A stretch of 64,000 bases of DNA from Akanthomyces muscarius. Taxonomy: Eukaryota > Ascomycota > Sordariomycetes > Hypocreales > Cordycipitaceae. The notes beneath the pieces were generated by a model, which was given only the letters and a program-made list of their open reading frames with translations, did no database searches and had not been told where the DNA came from. Below, one piece after another: positions 10,901 to 23,027 of the stretch; the stretch's first letter is position 1, and every line of letters starts with the position of its first letter. The DNA is taken from contig NC_079244.1 of assembly GCF_028009165.1 (NCBI RefSeq), positions 1,736,001-1,800,000 on the forward strand, read 5' to 3'. A program made the translations under genes and the position numbers.

Positions 10901-13900
10901 GCCGTAGCTGGAAGGCGATAGTCGCAAGAGCTGAATCCATGCAACCCTTTTCTGGAAGGAAAATCTTCGTCATTGCCATTTCGCCCCCCCGCCTCATCCG
11001 AGATGCGCGGACATTGGCAAGTCAGACCACATGAGGCAGGTCTTATGTTGACCAAGGCCAGGAAAGCGCCCGCTCCCCTCCCCAAAATCGATCACGCGAT
11101 TCCCGCAGCCTTTATTGTATCACGGACAGAGGCTCTTCTACCTGTCTCTAGTTTCTATTTTTTTTCTCTTTCACTCGTTCACTACTTATTCTGGTTCGAG
11201 GAAGTTGTAGTAGTAGCTGGCTAAGACTACACTGACTTGAGGAAACGGCCGGGGTATGTGGTATGCCAGACAGTGGGAGGAAAGAGACAACTAAAAAATA
11301 AAAATAAAGCCTATACTGCGTCAAAATTTGAACATGCGGATAAGAACCAGCATGCCCCTAGCAACGGAAGACATGCAGCAGGCTTGCCTATGTGTGTGGT
11401 GCGTTCCGCCCGCTATGCATCTGCCAATGGGCGAATCCGATGAAAAGGGTTCTCGTCAGCGGCGGTTTGTCATCTGCATGGCATACTGAGAGCATGTGTA
11501 TGCAACTTAGTAGATACAGATGCTGTATAATATTAAACAGGTTTATTCCCACTCGGGCAGTATCAGCCCGCGAAGGCGTTCGTGAAGCTTGGTGGGCGTA
11601 AATGGTTGTTCTTGCAAAAGGCAGACCAGGAAAAGCAAGGCGAGCCTTGTTGTATTTATGTGTTGGGAGATGAGATGCTACATATGGAACTCCTCATGGT
11701 TGACGTATATAAGAAGCAGGTGTTTCCGGCCCGTGAATAGACGGAACAGGATAGCAGTCGAAGTTGTCTTACTTGTGTCAATATATTACCTTTTTTTTTA
11801 ACAAGAAGTCGAAGCTGTTGAATCTTTTCCAAAGATATTCATATTGCAAAGAAGTGGTCGGGAAATTGTCCTCGGTGTGTCGGTACCGTGGGCCTACTTT
11901 TCAACATCGCCATTACCATCATCAGCATCCTCAGGTTCATCAGCACCCACATTGTTTACTATTTTGTGAGTTTTTTTTTCTCTTTCTTTTTTTTTTCAGA
12001 ATTGCTGGTGCACGATTATTGTTGGGCTCCCCTTTGCTTCCCTGCAGTTGGTGAGCATCACGGACAATTTCGGGTGCCCGCGAGGCCCCGAAGGTGGGAA
12101 ACTCCGAGGTTGGACGGGCGCCTTTGCGAACCAGTTGCGGAGGGGAGCAAGCCACAGATGCCAATTCACTAGTGGAAGCGCTGGAGACGCTGCAAGCCAA
12201 GCTTCTTTGGGGGGAGGCTCTTGGTGGGTTCAGCGCTCCGCCAGCCCTGGCCAGCCGTCCGTCCGTCCGTCGGTCCCCTGTGGCTCGCTCAGCGCTGCCC
12301 ACCGTGCCTGCGTGCTGGGAACGGCACCCAGGTCACGCCCCTGCCCCTGCATGGCTCATGCAACGGCCCATCTGCCGCCTGAACATGCTAATTAATTTTT
12401 TTTGGAGTCCAGGAGGATTGGCCATTGTCATCACAATTGCGATACCCGTTCCCAGTAAGCACAAAAGAAAAACGTCAAGGCGCTTCCCGAGTCCGGGCAG
12501 CATGGCCGCCTTGTGGTTCGCGCTTCGCTAACACGGTCCATCCTGCCAGCCCTCGCTGTGGGCTACCTAGCTACCTATAGATCTCATCTAACACGACGCC
12601 CCCCCATCGGTTAAACGAACCGTTTCCCCTGCCCTGGAGCCGCAAAATTGGCCTGAAAAGGGTAAGTAGATGACAAGAGGGCTGTTTCTCATTTCTCCCA
12701 TTTCAAATTCATTGATTCACAATTCATCGTGCAACCCATGCCGTGGTTCGCTCGCATGGCAGCGAGGTGTGGTGTTGTGTTGGCCCGCCTGGCCTGGCTC
12801 CGTGCAGGCGTGGTTCAGTGGGCCAACAGGCCCGGCCTCGAGCTGTCTTTGGCGACCCTTGCTTGCCTTGGGCATGCCGTCTACCAGCAAGCGGAGCTAC
12901 AGGCCACAGCACCTACCTACCTACCTACCTACCACAGGCCACACCCGCTGCGCAAAGACACCCCCTCCCCTGTATTACAGCGGCAGAGCTGCCATACACC
13001 TGGTTGGCTGGCGGTGGCTGTCGCGTCGCCGCTTTTATCTTTTGTCTCTCCCAGGCTTCATCGTCTCAGCCACCACACACACACACGTCTTGAGCACACA
13101 CTCTCACAAACACACGACAGTCTCTCTCCCACCACGCATCACAATCACAAGACGTCTTGTATACAGGACGCCTTTTGCACATCGCACTCAATCAGGCCCC
13201 AGCCTCGTCCATTGTTTGCTTCTCAATAACATCCATTGACCGCCTCGCGCTGCAGGTACATCAACCCTCTGCACCCCTCTCCTCCCTGCGCCAGCAGTCG
13301 CCAACAGCTCCGAGTCGTCCCCCTCGTCCTCTATTGGTTCGCTCGCGCCATCTTTTGCTACGTCGTCTTGCCTGTGTGGTCAACTTCCCGTCTGAGCGGC
13401 CTCTCTGCCACACCACATATCCGAAAGAATCTCGCCATCTGCAACGGCTTGCTGCTTCTGGCCCAGCCCCATCCCACATTCGTATGTATATCCTGCTTAC
13501 ATCGGATTCTCACACCCTGCATTCTTCTCTCTCGATATTCTAGTGCTTTTCCTATTACATTTGCCCTCCTTCACCTTTGTCTCTTACAGGAGCCTTCCTG
13601 TCTCGTGCAACCTTGTTCGCCACACCACTCTCCCTCTTCTGTTCTCGTATTTCACTTCTCGTGTTGCTCTTGAATAGTGGCCGCGCCATGGTCGTGTCCA
13701 CCTGCATTGCAGCCTGACGCTGCCATTCGAGGAATCAAGTATACAATTTGGCTCTGAATGCTGGTTGGCCCGCTGCCAGGGCTGTTTGTTAGGCCACAGT
13801 GCCCCAGTCTGGCAGCTCACCAGGATACTGGTACTACTGGTGTCCACAGTGGCCATTGCCTCTCCTGTCATGGCACCAGTCGAGAGCCGTCTACCCAGTA

Positions 13901-14439
13901 ACCTGTACTGGTATACATTATTATTAGGTACTCTCGTGGCGCAAACTCAGTCCCAGTTGCAGACGCAGTTTCTGTCTCGCTTCTGCCTGGCTTTTCAGAG
14001 CCGCAAAAAAAGGCGTCGGTGGCGCGATGCGTGATCAGTTTCTTTCAACTTTGATTTTCACTTGATGTCTCCCTGGATTTTTACCTTGTTTTCTTTCTTG
14101 TCGCTGCTCACTACCACGCCAGGTTATAGGATATGCTGACCCGCCTCCAGCACTACGGGGATTTTCGTTCTGCGCCGCAATAAGCACCAGTGGCCGATCG
14201 GGCAACAAGCTGATTCACCTTTACCCGTTCCCGGCCTGGCTTCGTTCGCCTCGTCTCACCTCTTGATATCGACGACAACGCATGCACTCTTGCGCGTGCA
14301 GCAGCCCGCCGCCGTCTTACTTTCCGGCCAACCCGTGAATACGTAGGCTCGTCATTCCCGTCTCCGCCGAGTGGACTCGCGCTCTTGTCTCCAGTCTCTC
14401 AGCCTGTCCACTTGCGCGGCAGTTGTCGTGAAACTGGTC
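7994..14439. other. 6.4 kb gene-free stretch
   Basis: No frame here shows a recognisable protein, codon bias or splice-linked exons. The largest open frames (129 aa on the minus strand at 10058-10447, 189 aa on the plus strand at 12670-13239) have random-looking composition. The stretch holds poly-T runs, a TG/CG tract near 8505-8520, TCCG repeats near 12258-12272, an ACCT microsatellite at 12911-12933 and a CA tract near 13075-13086. From about 12.9 kb onward the plus strand is strongly CT-rich, consistent with a long promoter and leader for the Est1-type gene. Confidence 0.6.
12911..12933 (+). repeat. ACCT tetranucleotide microsatellite
   Basis: Five and three-quarter copies of ACCT in the upstream region of the Est1-type gene. 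It is the same unit, on the opposite strand, as the TAGG tracts near 58.0 kb. Confidence 0.9.
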
Positions 14440-16772
14440 ATGGCTGAATTTCAAAAACGCTGGGTCACTCACCTTCGCAATAATTCTCGTCAGGAGCCTT
14501 CTGAGCCTAATCTCAGCTGTCCCTCCTGCGCCGAGGACATTTTGCCGGACATCGAAGCTTTTCGCGCCCATGTTCGCGCCGATGAACCCAAGCACCCGAC
14601 ACTCACTGGAGACGCCGACATTATCGAGGCATTTAGAAAAATGGCCATCAATCCACCCAGCCAAAGGTCAGTCCACTTTATCTCCTTCGACTCTCAGAAT
14701 ATGTCGCTTAAACCTTTAGATCGGGAAGCACTTCGTCCCAGTCCGCAAATGCCACAAAACAGGTAGAGGACAAGGATTTCACTACCAGTGGGAAAGGTGA
14801 CCACCAGATGAAATCTGCCCAGCGGGAAGCTTCTGTCTCTTCAAAGCACAAGAAAGCGCGATCGCCATCCTCGTCTCTCGCCCCGGCTTCGTCACCTCCC
14901 ACCACGCCCGGTCGCTCTCATCGCCGCAGCGGTGTTGCTAGTGATTTTGATCGTGGCGATGCAGCCAAGAACGTAACTGGCCGACAGCTTTGGAACCCAC
15001 CGGATGAACCTAAGAGTCGAGGTTCCCGCGCCAAGGCTTCGACACCGAGGCGAGCAAGGCACATCAACCGCCCTTCTTCGATGGACCAGCCCGTTGTCCC
15101 TGAAGTGCACCCAGCCGATATGACCACTATCCCTGACTTCTCATTTCTCCGGCAACCCGAGACACGGCCCATCTCCAAAGAGCAGCTAGCTCAGGAAGTC
15201 ACAGGCATTGAGGAAGGTCTGAGGCTGGTCGAGGCTAAGTGCATGGAACTAAGTGTTTCTCCAGAGAAGAGGATCCCGCAATCTCAAAAGCTCAGCGTAG
15301 AGCAATATCAGAAACTTATCGGCTTACATCGAACACTGCTACACGAACACCATGATTTCTTTCTCGCTTGCCAACATCCGTCAGCTAATGCAGCGCTTCG
15401 CCGCCTTCCCGCCAGGTATAACATGCCTGCGCGCATGTGGCGCTACGGCATCCAATCATTTTTGGAACTCCTTCGCAAAAGATTGCCCGACTCGCGGGAA
15501 CATATGCTCACGTTTATATGTATTGCATATAGCACTATGACACTTTTATATGAGACTGTGCCTGGTTTTGTGGGAACTTGGATCGAATGTCTTGGGGATC
15601 TAAGCAGATACCGTATGGCTATTGAGGACGATGATATTCGGGATCGTGAGACTTGGACTTCCGTCTCCCGAGCTTGGTATTCAAAGGCTTCAGATCGTTC
15701 ACCAGAGGTTGGGCGGCTTTATCATCATCTGGCTATTCTTGCCAGGCCCGATGCCCTACAGCAGTTATATTACTATAACAAGTCACTATGCGTCCCGGCT
15801 CCCTTCCCGAGCGCCTGGGACAGCATTATGTCGCTTTTCAAGCCAATTTTGGGAAGGACAACCTCGCTAGATTCATCCGACGGGGAGTTTGTCAGAATTC
15901 ATGCCATCCTGTTTTCTGGACTTAAGCGCGAGGAACTAGAGGACTCTATGGCCGAATTTCTTAGTACTCTGGATAGGAACATCGCGGAAAGGAACAAGGA
16001 CTGGCTCCATCCAGGGTAAGTGTTAACCTCTTTTTTATGCCTGCTCAAGTTAACTAACATGGTATTACCTAGCTACTATATAGCTATCTCTCTCATCTGC
16101 TCTCTTCTCGGTTACGGCGCAACTACCAACCCCCTCAAGGTAGCTCTCTTAGCCGGTGAAAAAGCTGATGCGCCTGCTACACCAGCCCTCGATCCTGCAG
16201 CTGCGAAGAATGTTATCGACGAGGCCACTGCCGCCAAAACATTTGAAACTGCAAGATCGTTTGTAATGCAAACATGCGACATTGTTTTCTGGCGCAAAGC
16301 AGATATCAACTGTCTTCCCTTTTTTCACACAATTATGGTCTTTTTATATTATTTGGCTCAGCACCCTAAAGCCATGTCACTCGTTGCGGACCATGTTCCA
16401 TGGAAACGCGTCGCTGACGTACTTAACGAGGCTTATCCTGCCCTAATGTCGAAGCCGAGAATGGCGAATGCAGAGTTTCCACGGCCGCCACGCAACGAGC
16501 CTCTGCGTCCACTAGCAGAAGATTATGGTATGCGAGGGCTCGAACTTGCGAAGAACTACTTCCCTCAAGATTGGTTTTCTAGCAAAAAGATTGAAGATGA
16601 TGAGAAGATGTTTGAGCCGCCCTCACTTGGAGATGAGCGACGTCAGCGCCTACTCTGGCTCGGACGCCGAATATGTAGTCTAGGGAACTGGATCGCGTGG
16701 GACGAAGGCGCGAGCCGTTTTACTGTCAGTTCGCAATTTGAACAAGACGCTGACGTGCCCGAAGAGACTTGA
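14440..16772 (+). CDS. Est1-type DNA/RNA-binding protein with N-terminal zinc finger
   Basis: Exons 14440-14666, 14720-16015 and 16073-16772 give 740 residues. Residues about 25-52 hold CPSC, then His after 13 residues and another His after 7: a C2H2-like finger. A Ser/Arg-rich linker follows. The C-terminal two thirds resembles the Est1/Smg5-7 family: helical pairs with YQKLIGLHRTLLHEHHDFFLACQHP, then GRLYHHLAILARPDALQQLYYY, the usual entry to the Est1 DNA/RNA-binding domain. Est1 relatives act in telomerase recruitment or, as Smg5-7, in nonsense-mediated decay; which role this fungal branch has is not shown. Both introns have good donors, and intron 2 has a CTAAC branch site. The end is uncertain: a GTCAGT donor at about 16722 and GCGCAG acceptor near 16804 could replace the last 17 residues with a different tail ending near 16980. 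Confidence 0.78.
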
Positions 16773-19700
16773 ATCTTCCAACGCGGGCTCACTCTGCGAG
16801 CGCAGATGCGGCGACGGAGTGGGCCGAAGTCTACCAGCAATGCCACTTCCAGCACGGCGGATCTGATTTTCTGGGAAGACGATTCGAGCAGTTTGAGGGT
16901 GAACGCCGCTCTACCCTTCATTCGGCACATGCTAGTGATGCTAGCCTCCTTGTTGAGAATTGCTTCTTCCAACGCGAATTGACTGGAGATCGCAGGCACA
17001 GCAACAATGGAGGTCGAAGTCTGCCATTTGTGCCAGTGCTATGTCTAAATCGCCGACAGTGTAACTACATCGGACCAGAGGCTCATTGGGCTTTGACAAA
17101 GTCCGATACGAACAGATTACAGGATGTTCAGCAGCCCAGCTCGTGGCAAATCCTGGGGGGGAAACCTGCCTCAGATTGGATGTCAGTCATGAGGATGGCG
17201 TGACGAAATCATCTAGGGTTCAATTTTGAGTCAAGACTGCTCCAGAGACTGGTCAAAATCAAACTAGTTGTGAACGGTCTCTTTGGTCATCACTGGTTTA
17301 CAGGTTGGATTCAAAAAGCGAGAATTCGACGGCATGGTACACGAAAGGCATACGATTACTTCTCAACGCATTTACACTGGCTCACTAACATTCATAGATA
17401 AGTATGTAGGTAGCTAGATAGGTATTTAGCTTTAGATAATGAAAAATGAAAAATTGTAAGAGAAACGAGGTCACGCCTTCGAATAGGTGATGCTAGTATA
17501 TGGGGTCGACACAACGCCACTTGAGCAAATGAAGGTGTTTGGGTTTTTATCAGTGTTTTTCGTTTTCATCATTCGCAGTACGTTCTAATTTCCTCATTCT
17601 CTCTATGTCAATAATTACTGATAGCCACTAACCCTGCTGCTGCCGTGACGAGCTCAATTGCGGTTTCAGAGGACGGCACGCCAAAGCCGCTTTACTCTAC
17701 ATGCCACGTGCAACGACACCCAAGCGATGTCGCCTTCTACTGCATATTACGGCATTTGCTATCTGAATCTCCCCGTCATTCCTTTTGAATTTCCGATTCA
17801 GGACGTACAAGTGCACCAGTAGATATCGGCATGCTGTGCCACCGCACACATGATGCATATGCGTTGCTGCCTGAAGCTAAACTGCGCCCCGCGAGACTAC
17901 TGTAAAACACATGACGGAAACCGCATCTTGCATGGGCTGGCCACCCACCACATACATATTTACTAGACTCAAAGTAGTTAACCCGAGGAGCTGGCAAAAA
18001 ACGTCTCGAGCCTTTTTTTACAATCGGAAAGGAACCAAGAATGCTCAAAGTGGAAACGCAAAGGGCGAAACACCGAGCCAAGCCTGGTAAGTTACACAAC
18101 CGGTTCGCCTGAAAGAGGCGGCGGGACAAGCGAGGAAAAAAGGCAACCAACAGCGTCATGTGACGAGAGAGGTATGCTTGTGCTTTGGAACTAAAGAGAA
18201 ATGAGGACGCGAGGGGTAAATAAGTAGACAACGGGTGTGGGGTTGGCGTATTCGAGCGATGCGGGCAAGGCCGCCCGCTGGGTGCCACGGCAGAAGAGGC
18301 CGTCGCCAAACTGAACGCGATAAGTGACAGAGGCGCAGTGTGAGGTAGTTCACACATGCACATTCTAATTTCCTTTTTTTTTACTGGCGACATTTTCGGG
18401 GAGGGGCCCATTGCTCCGTCTCCTGATGTTCTGAACACCGGCAAGTGTAACATGGTTGGGTAGCATTGCTTCGGTTGACTGTCGTCATCACCCTTTAGCA
18501 AAAGAATTAAAATTAATACAGCCAAGCCCTTCCCAAGCCTCCGAGATGCAATGCATGCTAGCTGTCTCAGAGAAATGAATTCGCAGGATTCCACATGTGT
18601 CTTTAAATAGCGCCGTGGTGGTTTCCAAAAGGATTCCCCCAGGCCCAGCAAGGCACGAGGCTGCATTGTGAGACGCCGGTGTGAAGGCTCCTGGCATCGG
18701 CTCAACCAACCGTACTTGACATGCATGCGGGGGGGAAAGGATCATCCCGGACGGGCTGCATTACTTTTTCCACTTCCATATGCAGCACCGCAACTGGTCA
18801 TGCAGTAGCACCTAACTATACATGTCTCAAATGCGGCATATGCAATCACGATGGTCGCTCGCGCGGGGTACAATAGTGATGCCGACAGAGGCCGAATCAC
18901 ACTGCAAGGTCCCTTGGCTTTGGGGCTGACGACGGCCCAAAATGCACTCTAATCAATACCCAACGTTCTGGATTATGCTTCCTGTCGGGCAATGGTGGCC
19001 GGCAGAAAGCGCGCAACAGGGTGAGGAGGGCAATCAACAATGTCCACGTGTAGAACGTGGCGGCGGTTCGATCTTGCAACAGCTGCGCATGGCGTAACAC
19101 CACATGGTGTCAAGAATCTGATTTATGATAGAAAGTAAGGCTCGGTGAACTAGCCCAACAAGGGGAAAACCCTGCAGTTGGCATATGATTCAGATCTAAT
19201 TTTGCTTTCTTTCTGTTGCGCCATTCACGCAATGCATTCTTCGGCTCACAATTGTGGTGCTACAGACGAGCGCGTTGTACATGGGGGCTGATAGGCTGTG
19301 ATCGACAGGCCGAAAAGGCGGGAGAGGGGAAAGGCAGGGAGGGGGCCAGGTTGCCTTACAAGTTGAGTTGCACAGTACAGCGCCGATGAAGTTCTGAAAT
19401 GGGGTGTGTAGATAGTAAAAGAAAGATCATGCCAATCTCTCGAGCCTCAGTTTCCTCGTTTTTTATCACGTCGCCGCTTTGGCAGCAGTTGAGTGGGCTT
19501 CTTAGGCAGCCGACTCATTGCGAGGGTTGCCTTGCCCGATGGCTTAGGACGAAGTGGATATTGTACGGCTGCACAGAGTCGTCAGATCCGGGGCCGTATC
19601 TTCCGACATTACAGAAAAACAAAATTCTCAGGAAATGGTTCGGCAAGGTCGGATGTGTCTCGTTCTGGCCTTGTGGTTAGAATTGCTAAGAGCTGTCTGT

Positions 19701-20158
19701 CTCTGCCGCGTTCACGGAGGGGCCTAGCGCAGCATGATGTGACCAATTTAGAGGCAAATACAAACGAAACAACCAACCGCCAAATCAGTCATAAAGGGAG
19801 CCAATACACTTTTTCCGAACATTCGGTACATATCTGAACTTTGCGTGAGACACACTCGATCATCATGTACTTCGGCGGATTTCCTATTGCAGTAATGTTC
19901 TAGAAGGATGCGCACGTGATGATCGCACGGGCCACAACAGCGGCGTCTAGTGGCGGTGCTCCGTGTGGCTGATGCAATTAGCGACAACGCATTTTCAGGG
20001 CCAGAAAAATCTCCCCCAAGCTCGTGTGAGTAGACATCGCGCCAGTACAAAAGGAGCACCTCAATTGCTCAGCAGCCAGCCTGTGAATTATCCCGCGCAG
20101 CCAATTGCCCTGTACAAGCTTGCTCTCCCCCGCGGCCAAGGCTACACACAAAGCGGCC
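16773..20158. other. 3.4 kb intergenic stretch
   Basis: The first 430 bases stay open in two plus frames and may be 3' UTR or an alternative end of the preceding gene. A TAGGTAG-type tract lies at 17405-17424. The rest shows no recognisable gene. A 316-codon minus-strand frame at 17776-18726 has no recognised domain and random-looking composition. No convincing tRNA fold was found; the GGTTCGATC at about 19066 lacks a T-stem. Confidence 0.55.
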
Positions 20159-21744
20159 ATGAGCGTTGTACGGCCGGCGCGCAGCGCCCTGCGCAAGTGC
20201 GTCGCCCCGACGAACGCAGCAGCAGCCGTCGCCCCCTGCCGACTATTCCACAGCTCCGTCGCCGCCCGCGCCAAGCGACAGCCGCGATTCCAGAACATCA
20301 AGGCCGAGGAGATGGGCCTGACGCAGACGCCCGCCAAGATGACCCAGGCGAAAAAGGAGCTCCTGCCCGAGTACAGCAGGGAGCAGCTCGAGCAGCTGCG
20401 CAGCAAGTACACGCCCGAGCAGATGGAAGCCATCCAGGCCGGCGAGGCGGCCGTCGACGCCGAGGACCTGCTCATCCAGGGCCGCATACGCGATGACCCG
20501 TACCGGCCGACGTACGTCGAAGACTACACAAAGCTCGATCCGCGATTCGACCTCATGCCGCAGCCCGAGGGCAAGCCGCGCGAGCACAAGTGGCTCGACG
20601 AGCAGGACTGGATGGACCAGTTCTCGGCGCGCTTCTCCGAGATGGCGGACCGCAAGACGGACACGCAGCTCACACGGGCCATGGCGCGCGCGCTGCGCCG
20701 CGTCAAGGACACCCAGGGCGTGGACATGATTGACCTCACGGAAGAGGAGCTCGCGGAGCTGGAGAAGAACCCGGATGCGCTGCAAAAGTACCTAGTCGAG
20801 GACGACGATGCTGCCGCCGATGCATCAAGCGACAAGGACGCGGACCCGTCGGCGCTGCTCACCGAGGCGCAGGTGCAGAAGCTCGACGAGGCCATCGAGG
20901 CCGAGTGGAAGGCGGAGCTCGAGCGGCTCGTCGCCGAGGACACGTCGACGGAGGTGTCCCCCACGAGCATCGAGATGATCGAGGACGGGCCCGCGGGCCT
21001 CGAGCGCGCCGAGTCGGCCGAGGCGCCCGAGCTCGGCAAGGTGCCCGGCGTCGAGGGCCGGTACAAGCGCGCGGCCGACCCCGAGGACGCCGGCCAGGAC
21101 GAGCTCGGCGAGTACCAGGAGATCAAGCGCGTGACGGGGCTGGCGCTCGCCGACATCAAGTCGCTCTACTGCAAGATCCTCGTCACGCGGTCCGTCAGCA
21201 ACCAGACGCGCATGGGCAAGATCCGCAGCGCCAGCATCGTCGCCATTGCCGGCAACGGCGCCGGCCGCCTCGGCCTCGGCATGGCCAAGTCGACCGACAG
21301 CAGCACCGCCGTCGTCACCGCCCAGATGCTCGCCATCCGCAACATGAAGGCCGTCCGCCGCTACGAGGACCGCACCGTGTACGGCAACGCGACGGCCAAG
21401 GTCGGCGGCACCGTCGTGGAGCTGTTTAACCGACCCCCAGGTACGCAATCCCTTCCCCCCCCCTCTTCCTGTATATCCTCTTGTTCTAGAACTCGTCGAG
21501 CTAACGACTTACTCGCGCCGCAGGCTTCGGTCTTCGCGTCCCCCACCGCATCTTTGAAATGTGCCGCGCCGTCGGCCTGCACGACCTCGCCGCCCGCATG
21601 CCGCGCGCCAAGAACCCGATGAACTCGGTCTTTGCCACCTACAAGGCGCTGCTGAACCAGGCCGACCCCGAGGAGATTGCGCGCGGCCGCGGCAAGAAGC
21701 TCGCCGACGCGCGCAAGGTCTACTACGGCGGCTCTGTACATTAA
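20159..21744 (+). CDS. MRPS5: Mitochondrial ribosomal protein uS5m (S5)
   Basis: A small-subunit mitoribosome protein. Two exons, 20159-21440 and 21524-21744, give 500 residues. The N-terminus (MSVVRPARSALRKC...RLFHSSVAAR) is a basic mitochondrial targeting sequence. A long acidic helical region typical of fungal MRPS5 fills residues 60-330. The S5 N-terminal double-stranded RNA-binding-like domain follows (ILVTRSVSNQTRMGKIRS, then GNGAGRLGLGMAKS), and after it the S5 C-terminal domain with GFGLRVPHRIFEMCRAVG and the NPMNSVFATYKAL end. The intron interrupts the RPPGFGLR block in phase 1. An in-frame ATG 54 nt upstream (20105) would add 18 residues; I prefer 20159 because it puts the presequence at the extreme N-terminus. 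Codon use is strongly G/C-ending. Confidence 0.95.
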
Positions 21745-22123
21745 GCCTTTTTGTTTTTGCGACTCACCCAAAGCATGGAGAATGGGCACTAAAGCACAAT
21801 CCTGTTTTTATCGCACGGAATCGAAAAGTACTATGCGTCTGTTTCATCGAGCCAAAGTTGCTTCTTTCCATATCTAGTTTTCACTAAAGGATGTCGGCCC
21901 TTTCGATATAAAGGCCTGTATACCAAAACTTGTACAATATACATATATACCTAGGAAAAGGTTTTACGCAATAAAAAACGACTGCCTTTTAATGCATGTG
22001 ATGGAATTTGTGTTTTATGCACAGTAAATAACTAGAATGAGGTAGAATGTGTGACTGTATGCCGGGGTATCAGAAGAAAAGAAATATTGTCCTTGGAGGG
22101 GAAAAAAGAGACTCGTGATCGTT
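21745..22123. other. Convergent intergenic region
   Basis: This 379-bp stretch separates the stop codons of MRPS5 (+) and DAD3 (-). It is AT-rich, with AATAAA at about 21970, and likely holds both 3' UTRs and polyadenylation signals. No gene is seen. Confidence 0.6.
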
Positions 22124-22650
22124 TCAGTCGTCGTAGTCGCTCCCCATGGCACTCGACGTCGCCGCCGCGGGGGCGTGCCCAGCATCGCCGCCCGCGCCGC
22201 CGCCCGCGCCCCAGTCAATCTCCTGCTGCAGGACGATGCTGTACACGCTGGCCTTGAGCAGCGTAAAGGCCATGCTCGTCTTGCGCTCGAGGTCGCGCAG
22301 GCCGTCGAGGATGTCGGTCGTCGGGTTGGACGCGAGCCTGTCGAGCAGCGTGGCGAGCTTGTATTTTCCCCCCCAATTAGCCAAGGTTCCATGACATCTC
22401 CCCGTCTCCTCCAGGAAGAGCAAAAATGCATGCTCCGCGGAAATGGCGAGTTTATCCTGGAGGTTGGGCTGGGTGACGCGACTCCGTGGACGGCGGCGGC
22501 GCGTCGCGGGGTCCAGCAAAATGGGCGACTCTGCTGCGAGAAGAAGGCGCTTACCTGCTTCATGTTGTTGGCCAATCGCTCGTATTCATCCAGCACCTCT
22601 TGCTCGAGAGGCGACAGTTCAGGTGTCGATAGGTAGTTTTCCTCGGCCAT
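22124..22650 (-). CDS. DAD3: DASH complex subunit Dad3
   Basis: Dad3 is a small subunit of the DASH/DAM ring that couples kinetochores to spindle microtubules. Two exons on the minus strand, 22650-22555 and 22357-22124, give 109 residues. The core LSPLEQEVLDEYERLANNMK, then SNPTTDILDGLRDLERKTS and FTLLKASVYSIVLQQE, matches the Dad3 family. A Gly/Ala-rich tail follows. The intron is long for this window (197 nt), and its acceptor is AAG rather than YAG, preceded by a GCTAAT-like branch site. The AAG acceptor was chosen because it joins KQ to LATLLDRLASNP without a gap; no better acceptor keeps the frame. The gene was easy to miss because each exon is short. Confidence 0.9.
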
Positions 22651-23027
22651 GGCTGCTGTGGCTGTTGTAGTCGGATGTGGTTGATGGGAGAGAGAAGATG
22701 GCGGGGCATTCAGTGTGCATCCATCCATCGACGAAAAGCTGTCGCAGTGGCCTCCACCAGATTCAATGCCAACATATCGCGACGCAAGATCACAGCACAC
22801 ATTTCTTTATTCAATAATTGTTTTATATAAAGTAGTACTCATAAACATGTGTACATTTATATGTGTAGATACATTATACACTTCATAATAATAATAACCT
22901 CTGCTGCAACACAAAGGACAAAAGAAAGAGAATGAGAAAGAAGGCGCCTAAAACCCATTCCTAACCAAAAACGCACATCGCTTAAAAAAATCACATTCTG
23001 TCCGTTATTGCTCCATCTCCTCCCTTT
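22651..23027. other. Intergenic region between DAD3 and coiled-coil gene
   Basis: About 377 bp between two minus-strand genes. It holds the DAD3 promoter (right of its start) and the 3' end of the large coiled-coil gene. It is AT-rich, with AATAATAATAA near 22885. No additional gene is seen. Confidence 0.5.

Noticed and set aside
19030..19090. Possible tRNA, based on a GGTTCGATC B-box-like sequence
   Set aside because: No T-stem pairing, no matching A box and no acceptor stem at the right distance.
19655..19735. Possible tRNA, based on TGGCCTTGTGGTTAGAATTG
   Set aside because: Resembles a D-arm region, but no anticodon arm or closing acceptor stem can be drawn.
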